From positions 3,098,001 to 3,162,000 of the forward strand of contig CP168152.1 in assembly GCA_041545745.1 (NCBI GenBank): 64,000 nucleotides of DNA, written 5' to 3'. Shown here in pieces: positions 18,141 through 27,362 of the stretch. The DNA is from Stenotrophomonas indicatrix (GTDB lineage: Bacteria; Pseudomonadota; Gammaproteobacteria; Xanthomonadales; Xanthomonadaceae). The notes beneath the pieces are model-generated. The model was not told the origin of the DNA and did not search any database. It was given only the letters and a program-made list of their open reading frames with translations. The translations under genes were made by a program, and so were the position numbers. Position 1 is the first letter of the stretch, and each line of letters begins with the position of its first letter.

Positions 18141-19034
18141 ATGACGAACATCCCCACCGCTGGTACCCCCGGCGACGACACCCTGCGCCACCACTATCTG
18201 CGCATCGACGGCCAGCGCGTGCATTGCGTATCCGCTGGCAGCGGGCAACCGGTGCTGTTGATCCCAGGCTGGCCGCAGACCTGGTACGCCTGGCGCCACG
18301 TGCTGCACGCGCTGGCCGAGGCCGGATTCGAAGCGATCGCGGTCGACCCGCCCGGCATCGGCGAATCCGATCGTCCCGCGCACGGTTACGACACCGGCAG
18401 TGCCGCCGCGGTACTGCATCAAACCATGCAGGCTCTCGGCCACGAGCGCTACCAGGTGGTCGGCCATGACATCGGCATGTGGATCGGCTATGCGCTGGCC
18501 AGCGACCAGCCGCAGGCGGTACAGCGCCTGGCCGTGACCGAAGCGGTGATTCCCGGGCTGGCGCCTGAGCCGGGCATCTTCGCCGCGCCAGCCGACAACA
18601 TCTTCCTGTGGCACTTCATGTTCAACCAGGTGGCCGATCTGCCCGAGGCACTCATCAGCGGTCGCGAACGCGCCTACCTGGACTTCATGTTCGACCGCTG
18701 GTCGTACCGGCGCGACGCGGTAGCCAGCGAAACCTATATCGCTGCCTACAGCCGACCCGGCGCGTTGCGTGCAGGGTTTGCCTGGTACCGCGCGATCCCG
18801 GAAACCATCCGCCAGAACCAGATCCGCGCACAACGCCGGTTGACGATGCCGGTGCTGGCCATCGGCGCCGAGCACGCCACCGGCAACGCCCCGATGCTGA
18901 CCCTGCAACCGCATGCCGATGACCTGCGCGGCAGCGTCGTTCCGGGCTGTGGCCACTTCATCATGGAAGAAGCACCGCAGGCCTTCCTGGCGCAACTGCT
19001 GCCGTTCCTGCAGGAGGCTGACCATGCCGCTTGA
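18141..19034 (+). CDS. Alpha/beta hydrolase, epoxide hydrolase-like
   Basis: Single-domain alpha/beta hydrolase of 297 residues. The oxyanion region is LLIPGWPQTWYAW and the nucleophile elbow is VGHDIGMW, with Asp as nucleophile as in epoxide hydrolases and haloalkane dehalogenases rather than Ser. The catalytic His is in GCGHFIMEEAP. The ATG follows AGGAA by 8 bases. It begins 20 bases after the isomerase and overlaps the next hydrolase by 11 bases, so the three are probably co-translated. It probably opens an epoxide or cleaves an ester or halide in the same pathway (inference). Confidence 0.88.
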   Translation: MTNIPTAGTPGDDTLRHHYLRIDGQRVHCVSAGSGQPVLLIPGWPQTWYAWRHVLHALAEAGFEAIAVDPPGIGESDRPAHGYDTGSAAAVLHQTMQALGHERYQVVGHDIGMWIGYALASDQPQAVQRLAVTEAVIPGLAPEPGIFAAPADNIFLWHFMFNQVADLPEALISGRERAYLDFMFDRWSYRRDAVASETYIAAYSRPGALRAGFAWYRAIPETIRQNQIRAQRRLTMPVLAIGAEHATGNAPMLTLQPHADDLRGSVVPGCGHFIMEEAPQAFLAQLLPFLQEADHAA

Positions 19035-19938
19035 ACCTGCGTTGCGGTCGTTCGTGGATGCGGTGGCGGCGCAACCGCTGCCAGGCGATCTACTGGAACT
19101 GCGCGCACTGAGCGAGCAGGCGCTGCCCACGCTGCAGGGTGCCGCCGAGGCGGTATCGCATGTCGTGGAGCACGTCATCAGCGCGCGCGACGACCATGCG
19201 CTGGTCGTGCGCCTGTACACGCCCGCAGGCAGCGGCACGGATCCGCGCCCTGCCCTGTTGTTCGCCCACGGCGGTGGCTGGTTCCAGTGCTCGTTGGCGG
19301 TCTATGACGGCCCCTGCCGGGCCCTGGCCAATGCCAGCGGCCATGTCATCGCTGCCGTCGGCTATCGCCTGGCGCCCGAGCACCCGTTCCCGACGCCGCT
19401 GCACGACGTCGCCGATGCCTGGCTGTGGCTGCAGGCCAATGCCGCCGCGCTGGGTCTTGATCCGGCACGGCTGGTCATCGGTGGTGACAGCGCCGGCGGC
19501 AATCTCGCCGCCGCGTGCTGCCTGCTGCTGCGCGATCAGGGGCTGCCGTTGCCATCGCATCAACTGCTGCTGTACCCGGCACTGGATGCCACCATGGCCA
19601 GTAGCTCCTATCGCGAGTTCGCCGTCGGCTACTACCTCAGCGCCGAACTGATGCAGCGCTGTTGGCAGGCCTACCTGGGCGACGGTGACCGCCGGCAGCC
19701 GCTGGCTTCGCCCCTGCATGCCCGCGATCTGCGCGGGCTGCCAGCGGCCACGGTACTGAGCTGTGAGTTCGACCCGCTGCGCGACGAAGCTGAACAGTAC
19801 GCCGCGCACCTGCAGGAGGCGGGCGTGGACTGCACGCTGGAGCGCCTGCCGGGGATGATCCACGCCTGCATCCACCTGCAGGGCGTGTCGGCTGCGACCG
19901 ATATCGCGGTCCAGCGCGCGGCGGCCCTGCTGCCTTGA
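19024..19938 (+). CDS. Alpha/beta hydrolase of the hormone-sensitive lipase family
   Basis: Carboxylesterase of 304 residues. The family IV hallmarks are present: oxyanion HGGGWFQ (about residue 82), GYRLAPEHPFP, the nucleophile in GGDSAGGN, the Asp in SCEFDPLRDE and the His in GMIHACIHL. It starts inside the end of the epoxide-hydrolase-like gene. It is the last gene of the TetR-controlled operon, followed by the tRNA-Ala promoter. Confidence 0.93.
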   Translation: MPLEPALRSFVDAVAAQPLPGDLLELRALSEQALPTLQGAAEAVSHVVEHVISARDDHALVVRLYTPAGSGTDPRPALLFAHGGGWFQCSLAVYDGPCRALANASGHVIAAVGYRLAPEHPFPTPLHDVADAWLWLQANAAALGLDPARLVIGGDSAGGNLAAACCLLLRDQGLPLPSHQLLLYPALDATMASSSYREFAVGYYLSAELMQRCWQAYLGDGDRRQPLASPLHARDLRGLPAATVLSCEFDPLRDEAEQYAAHLQEAGVDCTLERLPGMIHACIHLQGVSAATDIAVQRAAALLP

Positions 19939-19991
19939 GCCGGGCCTGCAGTGGCGCAGGTCACCTGCGCCGCTATGTCCGGCCCGCCCCT

Positions 19992-20020
19992 TTGCAGCCG
20001 GCACCGGCCAGCGCTATGCT
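19992..20020 (+). promoter_or_regulatory. tRNA-Ala promoter
   Basis: TTGCAG (19992-19997), a 17-base spacer and TATGCT (20015-20020), followed by a GC-rich discriminator. It lies 55 bases upstream of the tRNA. The GC discriminator is typical of stringently controlled stable RNA promoters. Confidence 0.6.
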
Positions 20021-20075
20021 AGGGCCATCACGTGGTGTCAGCTCCGCTGCCCACGGGATGAAGCACCCCCCCCAT

Positions 20076-20151
<76 letters not shown>

Positions 20152-20161
20152 TATGAAGTAC

Positions 20162-20195
20162 AGAAAGCCCCGGCACTGCCGGGGCTTTCTGTTTT
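20162..20195 (+). terminator. Rho-independent terminator after tRNA-Ala
   Basis: A 14-bp stem, AGAAAGCCCCGGCA / TGCCGGGGCTTTCT with a one-base centre, followed by GTTTT. On the other strand it also ends near the small minus-strand gene. Confidence 0.9.
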
Positions 20196-20205
20196 GGCCA
20201 GCCGC

Positions 20206-20379
20206 TCAGGCCGGGTCCTGCCCGCCGTCCTTGCGCGCGGGTGCACGTGAATGTGCATCGCGCACCTTCTGGTCCTGCTGGCCGGGACGCTGCTTGGCCA
20301 CGTCATCCTGCCGCTTGTCCTGCCGACTCTCCTGCACACCTTCGCGTGCGTTGGAGGGCTTCTTGTCGTGTTCGGTCAT
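20206..20379 (-). CDS. Small hydrophilic protein of unknown function (57 aa)
   Basis: Highly charged, Lys/Arg/Gln/Asp-rich, no hydrophobic segment, so probably cytosolic and disordered. GGGAG lies 6 bases before the ATG ([10 protein letters not shown]), which supports translation. I do not recognise a family. It is convergent with the tRNA-Ala terminator and divergent from the lipoprotein gene at 20560. Confidence 0.6.
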   Translation of the reverse strand: MTEHDKKPSNAREGVQESRQDKRQDDVAKQRPGQQDQKVRDAHSRAPARKDGGQDPA

Positions 20380-20559
20380 GAATCGCTCCCACGTCGCCGG
20401 CAACAGGCCAGCGTGACGCAGACAACGCTAGCCGCGCCTGCGTGATGCAGTGGTCGGCTGCCTGCGAACGGCGCGTGCAGCCATCACGCTCCTGCAGTGC
20501 TTGTGATCGTCATCGTCGCGTGATCACAATCGGCTGATCACCTCGCACAAGGATGCGCC

Positions 20560-21024
20560 ATGTATCGCCCTGCCCTGATGTCTGCCCTGTTGATCCCACT
20601 GCTGCTCGCCACTGGCTGCGCGCATCGCCTTGACCGACAACCGATGCCGCCACCGGGCTATATCGGCAACTACGAAGCGGTGCGTGCGGCGCAGGATGAT
20701 CCCACTCGCGGCATCTCCGGCGTTTTCGTGCTGACCGTGCAGGCCATCGGTACCGAAGGCGGGCGCATCTACCTCAACAGCGAGCGCGATTACCGACATC
20801 CACTCAACATCACGCTCAACATCGATGCCGCGCTGCGCCCGGAACTGGAAAAAGCATTCGGCATGAAGCTCGAACAGCTGCAGAACCGGCGCCTGCTGGT
20901 GCGTGGTACCGCGGGTCGGGTACGCATCGCCTTCATCGATTCGAACGGCCAGCAAAGCGACAAGTACTACTACCAGACCCAGATCCAGATCCGCGACGCC
21001 AATCAGATCCGTTTCGCCCCCTGA
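20560..21024 (+). CDS. Putative lipoprotein of unknown function
   Basis: 154 residues with a lipobox LLLATGC (Cys near 20). The mature part looks like a small beta-rich domain (GISGVFVLTVQAIG, IYLNSERDYRHPLNITLNID, LVRGTAGRVRIAFID). AAGGA lies 8 bases before the ATG. It is convergent with the phospholipase gene and has no evident operon partner. Confidence 0.85.
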   Translation: MYRPALMSALLIPLLLATGCAHRLDRQPMPPPGYIGNYEAVRAAQDDPTRGISGVFVLTVQAIGTEGGRIYLNSERDYRHPLNITLNIDAALRPELEKAFGMKLEQLQNRRLLVRGTAGRVRIAFIDSNGQQSDKYYYQTQIQIRDANQIRFAP

Positions 21025-21102
21025 GCAGGCGCCTGCCGCGCCCGTTTGCAGCGGGCGCGGCTCGACCGCAAGGAAAGGCATCGCAATCGCCAGTCGGCAG
21101 CG

Positions 21103-22299
21103 CTATGGACGCGGCTGGGCGATGCCCGCAGCACCATTCACCGGGTTCGCCCGCAGCCCCTGGGCAAAGGGTTTCACCACATAGTCGTTGCCGAAGATGT
21201 TCGGCGTGAACGGGTAGTCGGTGGAAATGATCTGCGCACCACTGGCCAATGCCGCTTCCCGCCGCGACGTATCATTCGCACGCGCTTCGCCGGTATCGAT
21301 ATCGGCGCGACTACGCACCAGGTACCCCTCGCCCACCAGCGTGCGGATCTCATCACCGCGGGTCAGTGCGTTGTCGATCATCACAAAGGCCGTGTGGTCC
21401 ATGCCCGGCCGCCCCTGCACGAAGGCCATGCGTCCTTCCAGGTTCGGGTGCCCCTGCAGATACGGTTCGAACGTTTTCAGGTTCAGGCCCGGCACGATCA
21501 TCAGGAACACGAACTTGCCGCGTGCGGCCGAAAGTTTCGGCCACTGGCCCGCGCGCGCAGCCGCTTCCAGGGTAGGCTGCTGGCCGCGGACATCGTCTGG
21601 TGTGATGACCCGTTCCCGGCCGAGGATGCTGGCAATGGACGCGTCCATTTCAGAGAATGCGCGTGCATCGAAAGGCTGCACCGGCGTGGCACCGGTCACT
21701 GCGGTGGTGAAACTGGAGAACTTCGGTTCCAGCAGCACGAACACCGGCGTGTGGCCAGGGTTTGCGTCGGACCAGCCGCGCAGTTGCTGCAGGCACAGGC
21801 GGAAGGTCGGGCAGCTGCTGCGGAAATCGACATCAACCATGTGCAGCGTCTTCAATCCCGGCTCGCGCAACGCGGCATCGTGCAGGGGCTCCAGGTCATC
21901 TACGCCCTGCGCACGCAGCAGGCGATACGGAAGCGGATCACTGAAACGTCCACCCTCGTGGTCGACATTCAAGTCCAACTCCACACTGCGCAGACCGGAT
22001 CGAAGCTGTGTATCCAGGGTCGGGAAGCGATAGTCCAGCGCTGGCTGCAGGCCTCCATCGAAGGCATGCGGGTGCTCATCGGCAAAGGCCTGCCGCATCT
22101 GCTCGGGCATCTGCTTCATCATGCCGTCGATGACCGGCTTCAACAGCGGGTCCATCACCGTGAACACACGCGCATCGGCTGGCTGGCTGTAACTGTTGTG
22201 GGTGCCGATGACCTGGATCTGGTTCAAGCGCGGCTCCGACGCCAGTGCATTGAAGCCCAGCGTGTACAGCAGCGCCGCCGGCAACAGGAAACGGATCAT
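21103..22299 (-). CDS. Ca2+-dependent phosphoinositide-type phospholipase C
   Basis: Predicted exported PLC-like phosphodiesterase (TIM barrel, PI-PLC-C1 type), 398 residues. A signal peptide ends near ALAS-EP (residue ~21). The first catalytic His lies in VIGTHNSYSQP. Acid/metal residues follow in RSVELDLNVDHEGG, HMVDVDFRS and VFVLLEPKFS. Its start overlaps the TonB receptor stop as ATGA, so the two are probably translationally coupled. This links an extracytoplasmic phospholipid or phosphodiester hydrolase with an outer-membrane importer. Confidence 0.88.
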   Translation of the reverse strand: MIRFLLPAALLYTLGFNALASEPRLNQIQVIGTHNSYSQPADARVFTVMDPLLKPVIDGMMKQMPEQMRQAFADEHPHAFDGGLQPALDYRFPTLDTQLRSGLRSVELDLNVDHEGGRFSDPLPYRLLRAQGVDDLEPLHDAALREPGLKTLHMVDVDFRSSCPTFRLCLQQLRGWSDANPGHTPVFVLLEPKFSSFTTAVTGATPVQPFDARAFSEMDASIASILGRERVITPDDVRGQQPTLEAAARAGQWPKLSAARGKFVFLMIVPGLNLKTFEPYLQGHPNLEGRMAFVQGRPGMDHTAFVMIDNALTRGDEIRTLVGEGYLVRSRADIDTGEARANDTSRREAALASGAQIISTDYPFTPNIFGNDYVVKPFAQGLRANPVNGAAGIAQPRP

Positions 22300-24578
22300 C
22301 GCGCTTCTCCCCAGCCCTGCAGGCGGACACGGATGCCGAACATCCGCGGATTGGCGCGGATGGCGGTTGGCACGCCGAAGAACTTGCCACCGTTGCCGAC
22401 ATCGCGCACCCATTCGCGGTCCTGCGCATTTTCCACGTAGGCTTCGACCATCAGCGCACCATCGTTGCGTTCGAATCCAGCCCGCAGGTCGAGCAGGCCG
22501 AACGCCTTCTGGCTCTCGCTGTCCAGATTGTCGTTGTTTAGGTAGTAGCGAGACCGCCACGCATAGTTGCCGTTGGCGAACACTTCCCAACGACCGAACG
22601 CCGGCGCGCGCCAGTCCAGGCTGAGGCTGGCGGTATGCTTGGGCGCCATCCGGAACACGTTGCCGGAACGGTCCACCAGCACGCCGTTGACCACCTCGTT
22701 GAAGGTGTCATAGCGCGTATGCAGATAGGCATAGGCGGCCGAGAGGGTCAGCTCCGGCGTCAGCTGCAGCGCGCCACTGAGTTCCAGGCCCTGCGCGGAG
22801 GCTTTGCCGGCATTGACCATGCCAACGGTGATGTCGCTGGCGCGGGTCTGGAAGTCCTTGTAGTCGTAGGTGAACGCTGCTGCGTCGAAGTACAGGCGCT
22901 TGCCCAGCGTGCCCTTGGCACCGATTTCATAGTTGAGCACTTCCTCGGTACCCAGCTTGCCGAACACCGGGCGCGGTTGTCCGTTCACCGGTGCGGCGAA
23001 GCTGATCTGCGGGTAGCCCGAGCGCAGGCCTCGTGACACGCCAGCATACAAATTGATCTGCTCGCTGAGCTTCCACGTCAACGCTGCGCGCGGCTGCAGC
23101 AGATTGAAGTCGCCGTCGGTGCTGAACTCCTGTCCCAGCGAATTGCCCAGGCCGTTGGGCATGGCGATCGGCGCCACGCCGTCGATGGTGGACACTCTCG
23201 CCCAGTTGCGCACGCGGGCCTGGTCGCGGGTATAGCGCACGCCGGCGTCCAAGGTAACTACCGGCAGCAGGTCCCACGATACATTGGCGTAGGCCGAAGC
23301 ACTGCCGCGCCGGTTGCGGGTGGAGGTGCGGGTCGCCACGCCCTCGGTCACCGCACGTCCCAGGTAGCGTGTGACCGGTGTGGTCACGCGTGGAAAGCCG
23401 GCCAGCAGGTACTGCTCGTTGATCACCGTTTCGGCAAGGTTGTAGGTGCTGTCCTGGTAGTAGCCCGCACCGACGTTGGCACGGAACACGCCGCCATCAT
23501 CGAAGCCCAGGCGGAACTCCTGGCTGAGGATGCGCTGGTTGTCGGCCAGGTTGCGGCCGATCAGGAAGGGATAGGCGGTGCCGTCGATATCCCATGATTC
23601 GGAGAATTCCACCTTGCGCCAAGCGCTGATGGAACGCAGCTGCCAGGCATCTGACAGATTCCAGTCGGTCAGCAGGGTCACCCCGGTCTGGCGACGACGC
23701 TGCGGTGGATCGTAGCTGTTCTGCGCAGCGTCACTGAAGGGGCTGGTGTCGCCGCCCGGTGAGGCAACGTTGATCGCTTTGGTCATCACGAAGCCATCGT
23801 CGTCGGCCTGGTGGTCCACGATCAGATCCATCGAAAGGGCGTCGGAAGGCTGCCAGCGCAGCGACATGCGCGCCGCGCCCATGTCGTCGTCGTTCAACTT
23901 CGGGCCACCGGCCAGGTTGCTTGCGTAGCCATCGCGCTCCCGCTTGCGTACGGCCAGGCGCAGACCCAGCTCGTCCTTCACCAGCGGCGTGTTGTAGATG
24001 GCCGTAGCGCTGTACAGACCATGGTTGCCGAGCTGTCCTTCCAGCTGCCATTCCACGTTTGAGGGATCGGCCTTGCGCGTGTACACAGCGATGGCGCCGA
24101 TCTGCGCGCCGCGGCCGTACAGCGTGCCCTGCGGCCCCTTCGCCACTTCCACCCGCTCGATATCGAACAGTTCCTTCAGCATGCCGCGCGAGCGGCTGGT
24201 GTCCACATCATTGAGGAAGAAGGAAATGCTCGGCTCGGACACCGCACCGGAGTTGCCGGCCTCGATGCCACGCATCACGAAGCTGGCCGAACTGTCGGTC
24301 TGCTGCTGCACGAAGAAGCCGGGAATGCGGGTCGACAACCGCTCGAAGTCGGTGAAGTTCTGCTTCTCGATGTCCTGGCCGGTCACTGCCGCGATCGAGA
24401 TCGGCACATCCTTGATCGACTGCTCGCGCTTCTGCGCGGTCACGGTCACTGCATCGAGCTGGGTCGGCGTGGCCGCGGTATCGGTTGCCTGTGCAGACGC
24501 TTGTTCAGTACTCGACAGTCCAAGCGCGACTGCCAGGGCCAGGCTGAGGCCGCTGGGCTGGAACGGATGAAACGGCAT
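22296..24578 (-). CDS. TonB-dependent outer-membrane receptor coupled to phospholipase C
   Basis: 760-residue receptor. A signal peptide ends near ASAQA (residue ~30), LDAVTVTAQKREQ precedes the plug, VEVAKGPQGTLYGRGAQ ends the plug, and a barrel finishes in MFGIRVRLQGW followed by a short GEAR tail. The plug insertion with SRSRGMLKELFDIER is typical of the CirA/FepA-like Xanthomonadaceae set. It shares an ATGA junction with the phospholipase gene and lies 126 bases downstream of the tandem TetR gene on the same strand. Its ligand is probably a product or substrate of the phospholipase (inference). Confidence 0.9.
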   Translation of the reverse strand: MPFHPFQPSGLSLALAVALGLSSTEQASAQATDTAATPTQLDAVTVTAQKREQSIKDVPISIAAVTGQDIEKQNFTDFERLSTRIPGFFVQQQTDSSASFVMRGIEAGNSGAVSEPSISFFLNDVDTSRSRGMLKELFDIERVEVAKGPQGTLYGRGAQIGAIAVYTRKADPSNVEWQLEGQLGNHGLYSATAIYNTPLVKDELGLRLAVRKRERDGYASNLAGGPKLNDDDMGAARMSLRWQPSDALSMDLIVDHQADDDGFVMTKAINVASPGGDTSPFSDAAQNSYDPPQRRRQTGVTLLTDWNLSDAWQLRSISAWRKVEFSESWDIDGTAYPFLIGRNLADNQRILSQEFRLGFDDGGVFRANVGAGYYQDSTYNLAETVINEQYLLAGFPRVTTPVTRYLGRAVTEGVATRTSTRNRRGSASAYANVSWDLLPVVTLDAGVRYTRDQARVRNWARVSTIDGVAPIAMPNGLGNSLGQEFSTDGDFNLLQPRAALTWKLSEQINLYAGVSRGLRSGYPQISFAAPVNGQPRPVFGKLGTEEVLNYEIGAKGTLGKRLYFDAAAFTYDYKDFQTRASDITVGMVNAGKASAQGLELSGALQLTPELTLSAAYAYLHTRYDTFNEVVNGVLVDRSGNVFRMAPKHTASLSLDWRAPAFGRWEVFANGNYAWRSRYYLNNDNLDSESQKAFGLLDLRAGFERNDGALMVEAYVENAQDREWVRDVGNGGKFFGVPTAIRANPRMFGIRVRLQGWGEAR

Positions 24579-24704
24579 GGGTGGATCCCCTGGGTGGTAG
24601 GTTCAGGGCGCGATCCTAGGTGGGCGCAATGACAGCCGCATTACGCCTGTACGGAAAATACATCCACTTGTAATGCAGGAACAAAGGCCGCGCAGAACAC
24701 TTGT

Positions 24705-25940
24705 TCAGCCAACAAGGTTCCGCAGCAGCCAATCCAGAAGTGCGGCTGGCGCCGCCTGATCCGCACCCTCGGCATCCGTCAGCGCGGTTGCCCCGAGCCC
24801 GACGATCGCCGCCGCCTGCGCATCCAGGCGATCGGCCAGGGCATGCCCTCCATCGCGCAACAGCCGGGCCAGGTTCTCACCGCGCAATCTGCGCAGGTCC
24901 ACCGCCTGCGGACGCAACGCGGGATCACGTGCAGCGGCCAGGCTGATCGACAGCGTGCCGCGCATGGTCACCCGCTGCCGCTGTGCCGGCGAATCATCGC
25001 GTGGCGCCGGCATACGCCCCTGCGCCACCAGGTAGACCATTTCCTGCCCGGCAAACAACAGGTCGGCGCCGCTTCTGCAGTGATAGGCGACGCTGGACGC
25101 CGGAATGCCCAGGCGCTCACCAACCGCACGATGGGTCAGCGCCTGCGCGCCCTCCTCCAGGATCACTTCGCAGGCAGCCACGGCGATATCGCGGCGCCGG
25201 CCCGGCTCAAGCAGCGGCGTGACTCCCTCCGGCGTCGCCAGGCCCAGCACCGGATCCAGCCGTTGCACAAGCGCTTCGAACACCGCCGTGGTCTGCGTCA
25301 ATCCATGCCGATGCTGCGGATGCAGACCATGCACCAGGCGCTCGATCGCCAGCCGACGCAGCAAGCGATAGTCCTGCAGCGTACCGACGGCCAACGTGTG
25401 CACGCCTTCATCGCTGGCATAGGCGAACAGCACTTCGGCCCAACGGTCTGCATCCTCGATCCGGCCGGACAACAGCTGCTGCCAGAAAACACGACGTTCC
25501 TGCAGCCACGGCCGCAACAATCCGGCCGTAGCCCTATCGACGCCGGCATGCAGCGCCAGCTCCGCCCACACCAGCGCCGTCAGCCGCACGTCGTCGTCAA
25601 CATCGTCGGTCCGTGCAGCATCCAGATACTGTTCCAACATCGCAGCCAGTGCGGATGCGTCCCAGCGCGGCACCGCGGCCATGCGCTCCAGCCAACCGGC
25701 GTGCCAGCGGCGATCCCGCTCGCGCTCGGCATCCACCAGCGTCTGCATCAGCTGTGGCTTGCTGCCCAGGTGGTAGCTGAGGGTGGCCAGGGTGACCCCG
25801 GCGGCTGCCGCAAGACGGCGCAATCCCAGCGCGCGGGCACCGCCGGTTGCCAGCTCGCGCCGGGCGACCTGCAGCAGTCGCGCGGCTATCGGCAGCGTCT
25901 CTGCGTCGATGGCAGCTGCAACTCCACTTCGTTCACTCAT
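24705..25940 (-). CDS. Tandem TetR-like regulator with two DNA-binding domains
   Basis: 411 residues, twice the size of a normal TetR protein. The first helix-turn-helix is near residues 15-65 (LGLRRLAAAAGVTLATLSYHLGSKPQLMQTLVD). A second, recognisable copy begins near residue 240 (VAACEVILEEGAQALTH, then VGERLGIPASSVAYHC, SGADLLFAG). Each is followed by a helical ligand-like domain. It looks like an internal duplication or fusion of two TetR units. Its start overlaps the MFS transporter stop as ATGA, so it probably regulates the MFS/TonB/phospholipase locus. Confidence 0.85.
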   Translation of the reverse strand: MSERSGVAAAIDAETLPIAARLLQVARRELATGGARALGLRRLAAAAGVTLATLSYHLGSKPQLMQTLVDAERERDRRWHAGWLERMAAVPRWDASALAAMLEQYLDAARTDDVDDDVRLTALVWAELALHAGVDRATAGLLRPWLQERRVFWQQLLSGRIEDADRWAEVLFAYASDEGVHTLAVGTLQDYRLLRRLAIERLVHGLHPQHRHGLTQTTAVFEALVQRLDPVLGLATPEGVTPLLEPGRRRDIAVAACEVILEEGAQALTHRAVGERLGIPASSVAYHCRSGADLLFAGQEMVYLVAQGRMPAPRDDSPAQRQRVTMRGTLSISLAAARDPALRPQAVDLRRLRGENLARLLRDGGHALADRLDAQAAAIVGLGATALTDAEGADQAAPAALLDWLLRNLVG

Positions 25941-27229
25941 GCCTTCATTCCTTGCGTTCTGCGCAGCACCTGCCAACCCACGGTTACCAGCAGCAGGCAG
26001 GCCGCTGCCGCCGCTGCCGGCCCCATCGCCATCAGTTTCGGCAAGTGCACGCTGTCTTCGCCACGATAATCCAAACCCGCCAGCCATTGCCCCAGCAGCC
26101 ATGCACCGCAGGCCAGCGCTGACTTGCTGGTGGCGGTAAGCAGGCCAAAGGCCAGTCCAACCCGTGCCGGTGGCATACACGCGGCAGCATCAGCGAATGC
26201 TGCCCAGAGCGTCATGCCAAGCACGCCCCCCACCAATCCCATCATGGCAGCGCAGGCTACTGCGGCCCACGCGGCCGGCGCCAGCCACCACCACGCAAGC
26301 GCGGCCAGCATCAGCAACAGACTGCCCGCGAAGATCACCGGCGACCGTGGCTGCCGTGCAAGCACGATATGTACCAGTGGCTGCGCGGACAGCGTACCGA
26401 GCGCACCGGCCACCAGCAGCGCCCCGCCCCAAGCAGGCGAGCGCAGCACATGTGCCACGAAATACGGCTCCAGCTTGGCGAACAGGGGTGCGCCGGCCAG
26501 CAGCACGAAGAACATCGCCAGCAACAGCGGGATCGGCAATGGCGGCAGATGCCCTGACCGGTCCTGCGTCGCTGCGGTCATCAACGGCATCCGCGCATCA
26601 ATCAGCACATGCCGCAGGTGCGTCGCACTTGCGACCGCCACCACCGCCAGCAGCAGGGTCAGCAGCATGAAACGCATCGCCCGCTCATCGTGCCCCTGCG
26701 CCTTCAGCAGCGGAACGATAGCCAATGCCAGGCACAATCCTGCCAGGCTGCTCACCGCCACCCGCATGGCCGCAATACGGCTGCGCGCTGCAGCATCGAC
26801 GGTGGCAAGGCCAAGCAGCACGTTCTGCGGCGTGTCGTAGACGCTGTAACTGACACGGAACAGGAGCGCCATCGCCAACGCGAACGGCAACCTCGCGTCG
26901 AGCGGTAAATGCGCCGTGGAGAACAGACCGACCAGGGCCAATGCGGCCACCCATGCCCCCTGCCACTGCAATCGCGCGGCACCGCTGACTGAAGCCAGGG
27001 TATGTCGCCACAGCTGGCCCACCAGCAGATCACTGCCGGCGCTGGCCAGCAGGCTGATGGCGATCACCGCGCCCATCGCGATGGGCGGCAGCCCCGCAGC
27101 CTCGGTAAGGAAGAAGGCGAGCAGCAGTTCGCCGGCCTGCCAGAACAGGCTCTTGCCGAAGTGCGCGGCCGCGTAGGCACGATCCACGCCGGGCTGTCCG
27201 CCGGCAAGGAGGGGCGGCGCCATTTCCAT
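25937..27229 (-). CDS. MFS transporter (GPH/MelB-like)
   Basis: About 430 residues with 11-12 hydrophobic helices and the DTPQNVLLGL segment of the glycoside-pentoside-hexuronide type of MFS permeases. The ATG at 27229 is preferred because GGAGAG lies 7 bases upstream; the ATG at 27244 has none, and a third ATG at 27223 is possible. It is the first gene of the minus-strand locus MFS, tandem TetR, TonB receptor, phospholipase C. It is likely the inner-membrane partner for a solute imported by the TonB receptor. Confidence 0.87.
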   Translation of the reverse strand: MEMAPPLLAGGQPGVDRAYAAAHFGKSLFWQAGELLLAFFLTEAAGLPPIAMGAVIAISLLASAGSDLLVGQLWRHTLASVSGAARLQWQGAWVAALALVGLFSTAHLPLDARLPFALAMALLFRVSYSVYDTPQNVLLGLATVDAAARSRIAAMRVAVSSLAGLCLALAIVPLLKAQGHDERAMRFMLLTLLLAVVAVASATHLRHVLIDARMPLMTAATQDRSGHLPPLPIPLLLAMFFVLLAGAPLFAKLEPYFVAHVLRSPAWGGALLVAGALGTLSAQPLVHIVLARQPRSPVIFAGSLLLMLAALAWWWLAPAAWAAVACAAMMGLVGGVLGMTLWAAFADAAACMPPARVGLAFGLLTATSKSALACGAWLLGQWLAGLDYRGEDSVHLPKLMAMGPAAAAAACLLLVTVGWQVLRRTQGMKA

Positions 27230-27248
27230 CCGCCTTCTCTCCATGGCT

Positions 27249-27268
27249 CACTGCCGGGTACGGCAGTG
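27249..27268. promoter_or_regulatory. 20-bp dyad upstream of MFS gene
   Basis: CACTGCCG-GGTA-CGGCAGTG is a perfect 8-bp inverted repeat 19 bases before the chosen start of the MFS gene. It is a plausible operator for the TetR-like regulator of the same locus. A second, imperfect dyad (27266-27298, 11 of 13 pairs) follows and could be the curA 3' hairpin. Confidence 0.45.
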
Positions 27269-27362
27269 TCGACGGCGCAGATGGCGCGCCGATGACACTC
27301 CATCGAGGTGCCTCAGTGGCCGGCAGCATCTACGCGCCAGCCGGCCAGGTGCGCGCGCTGGC

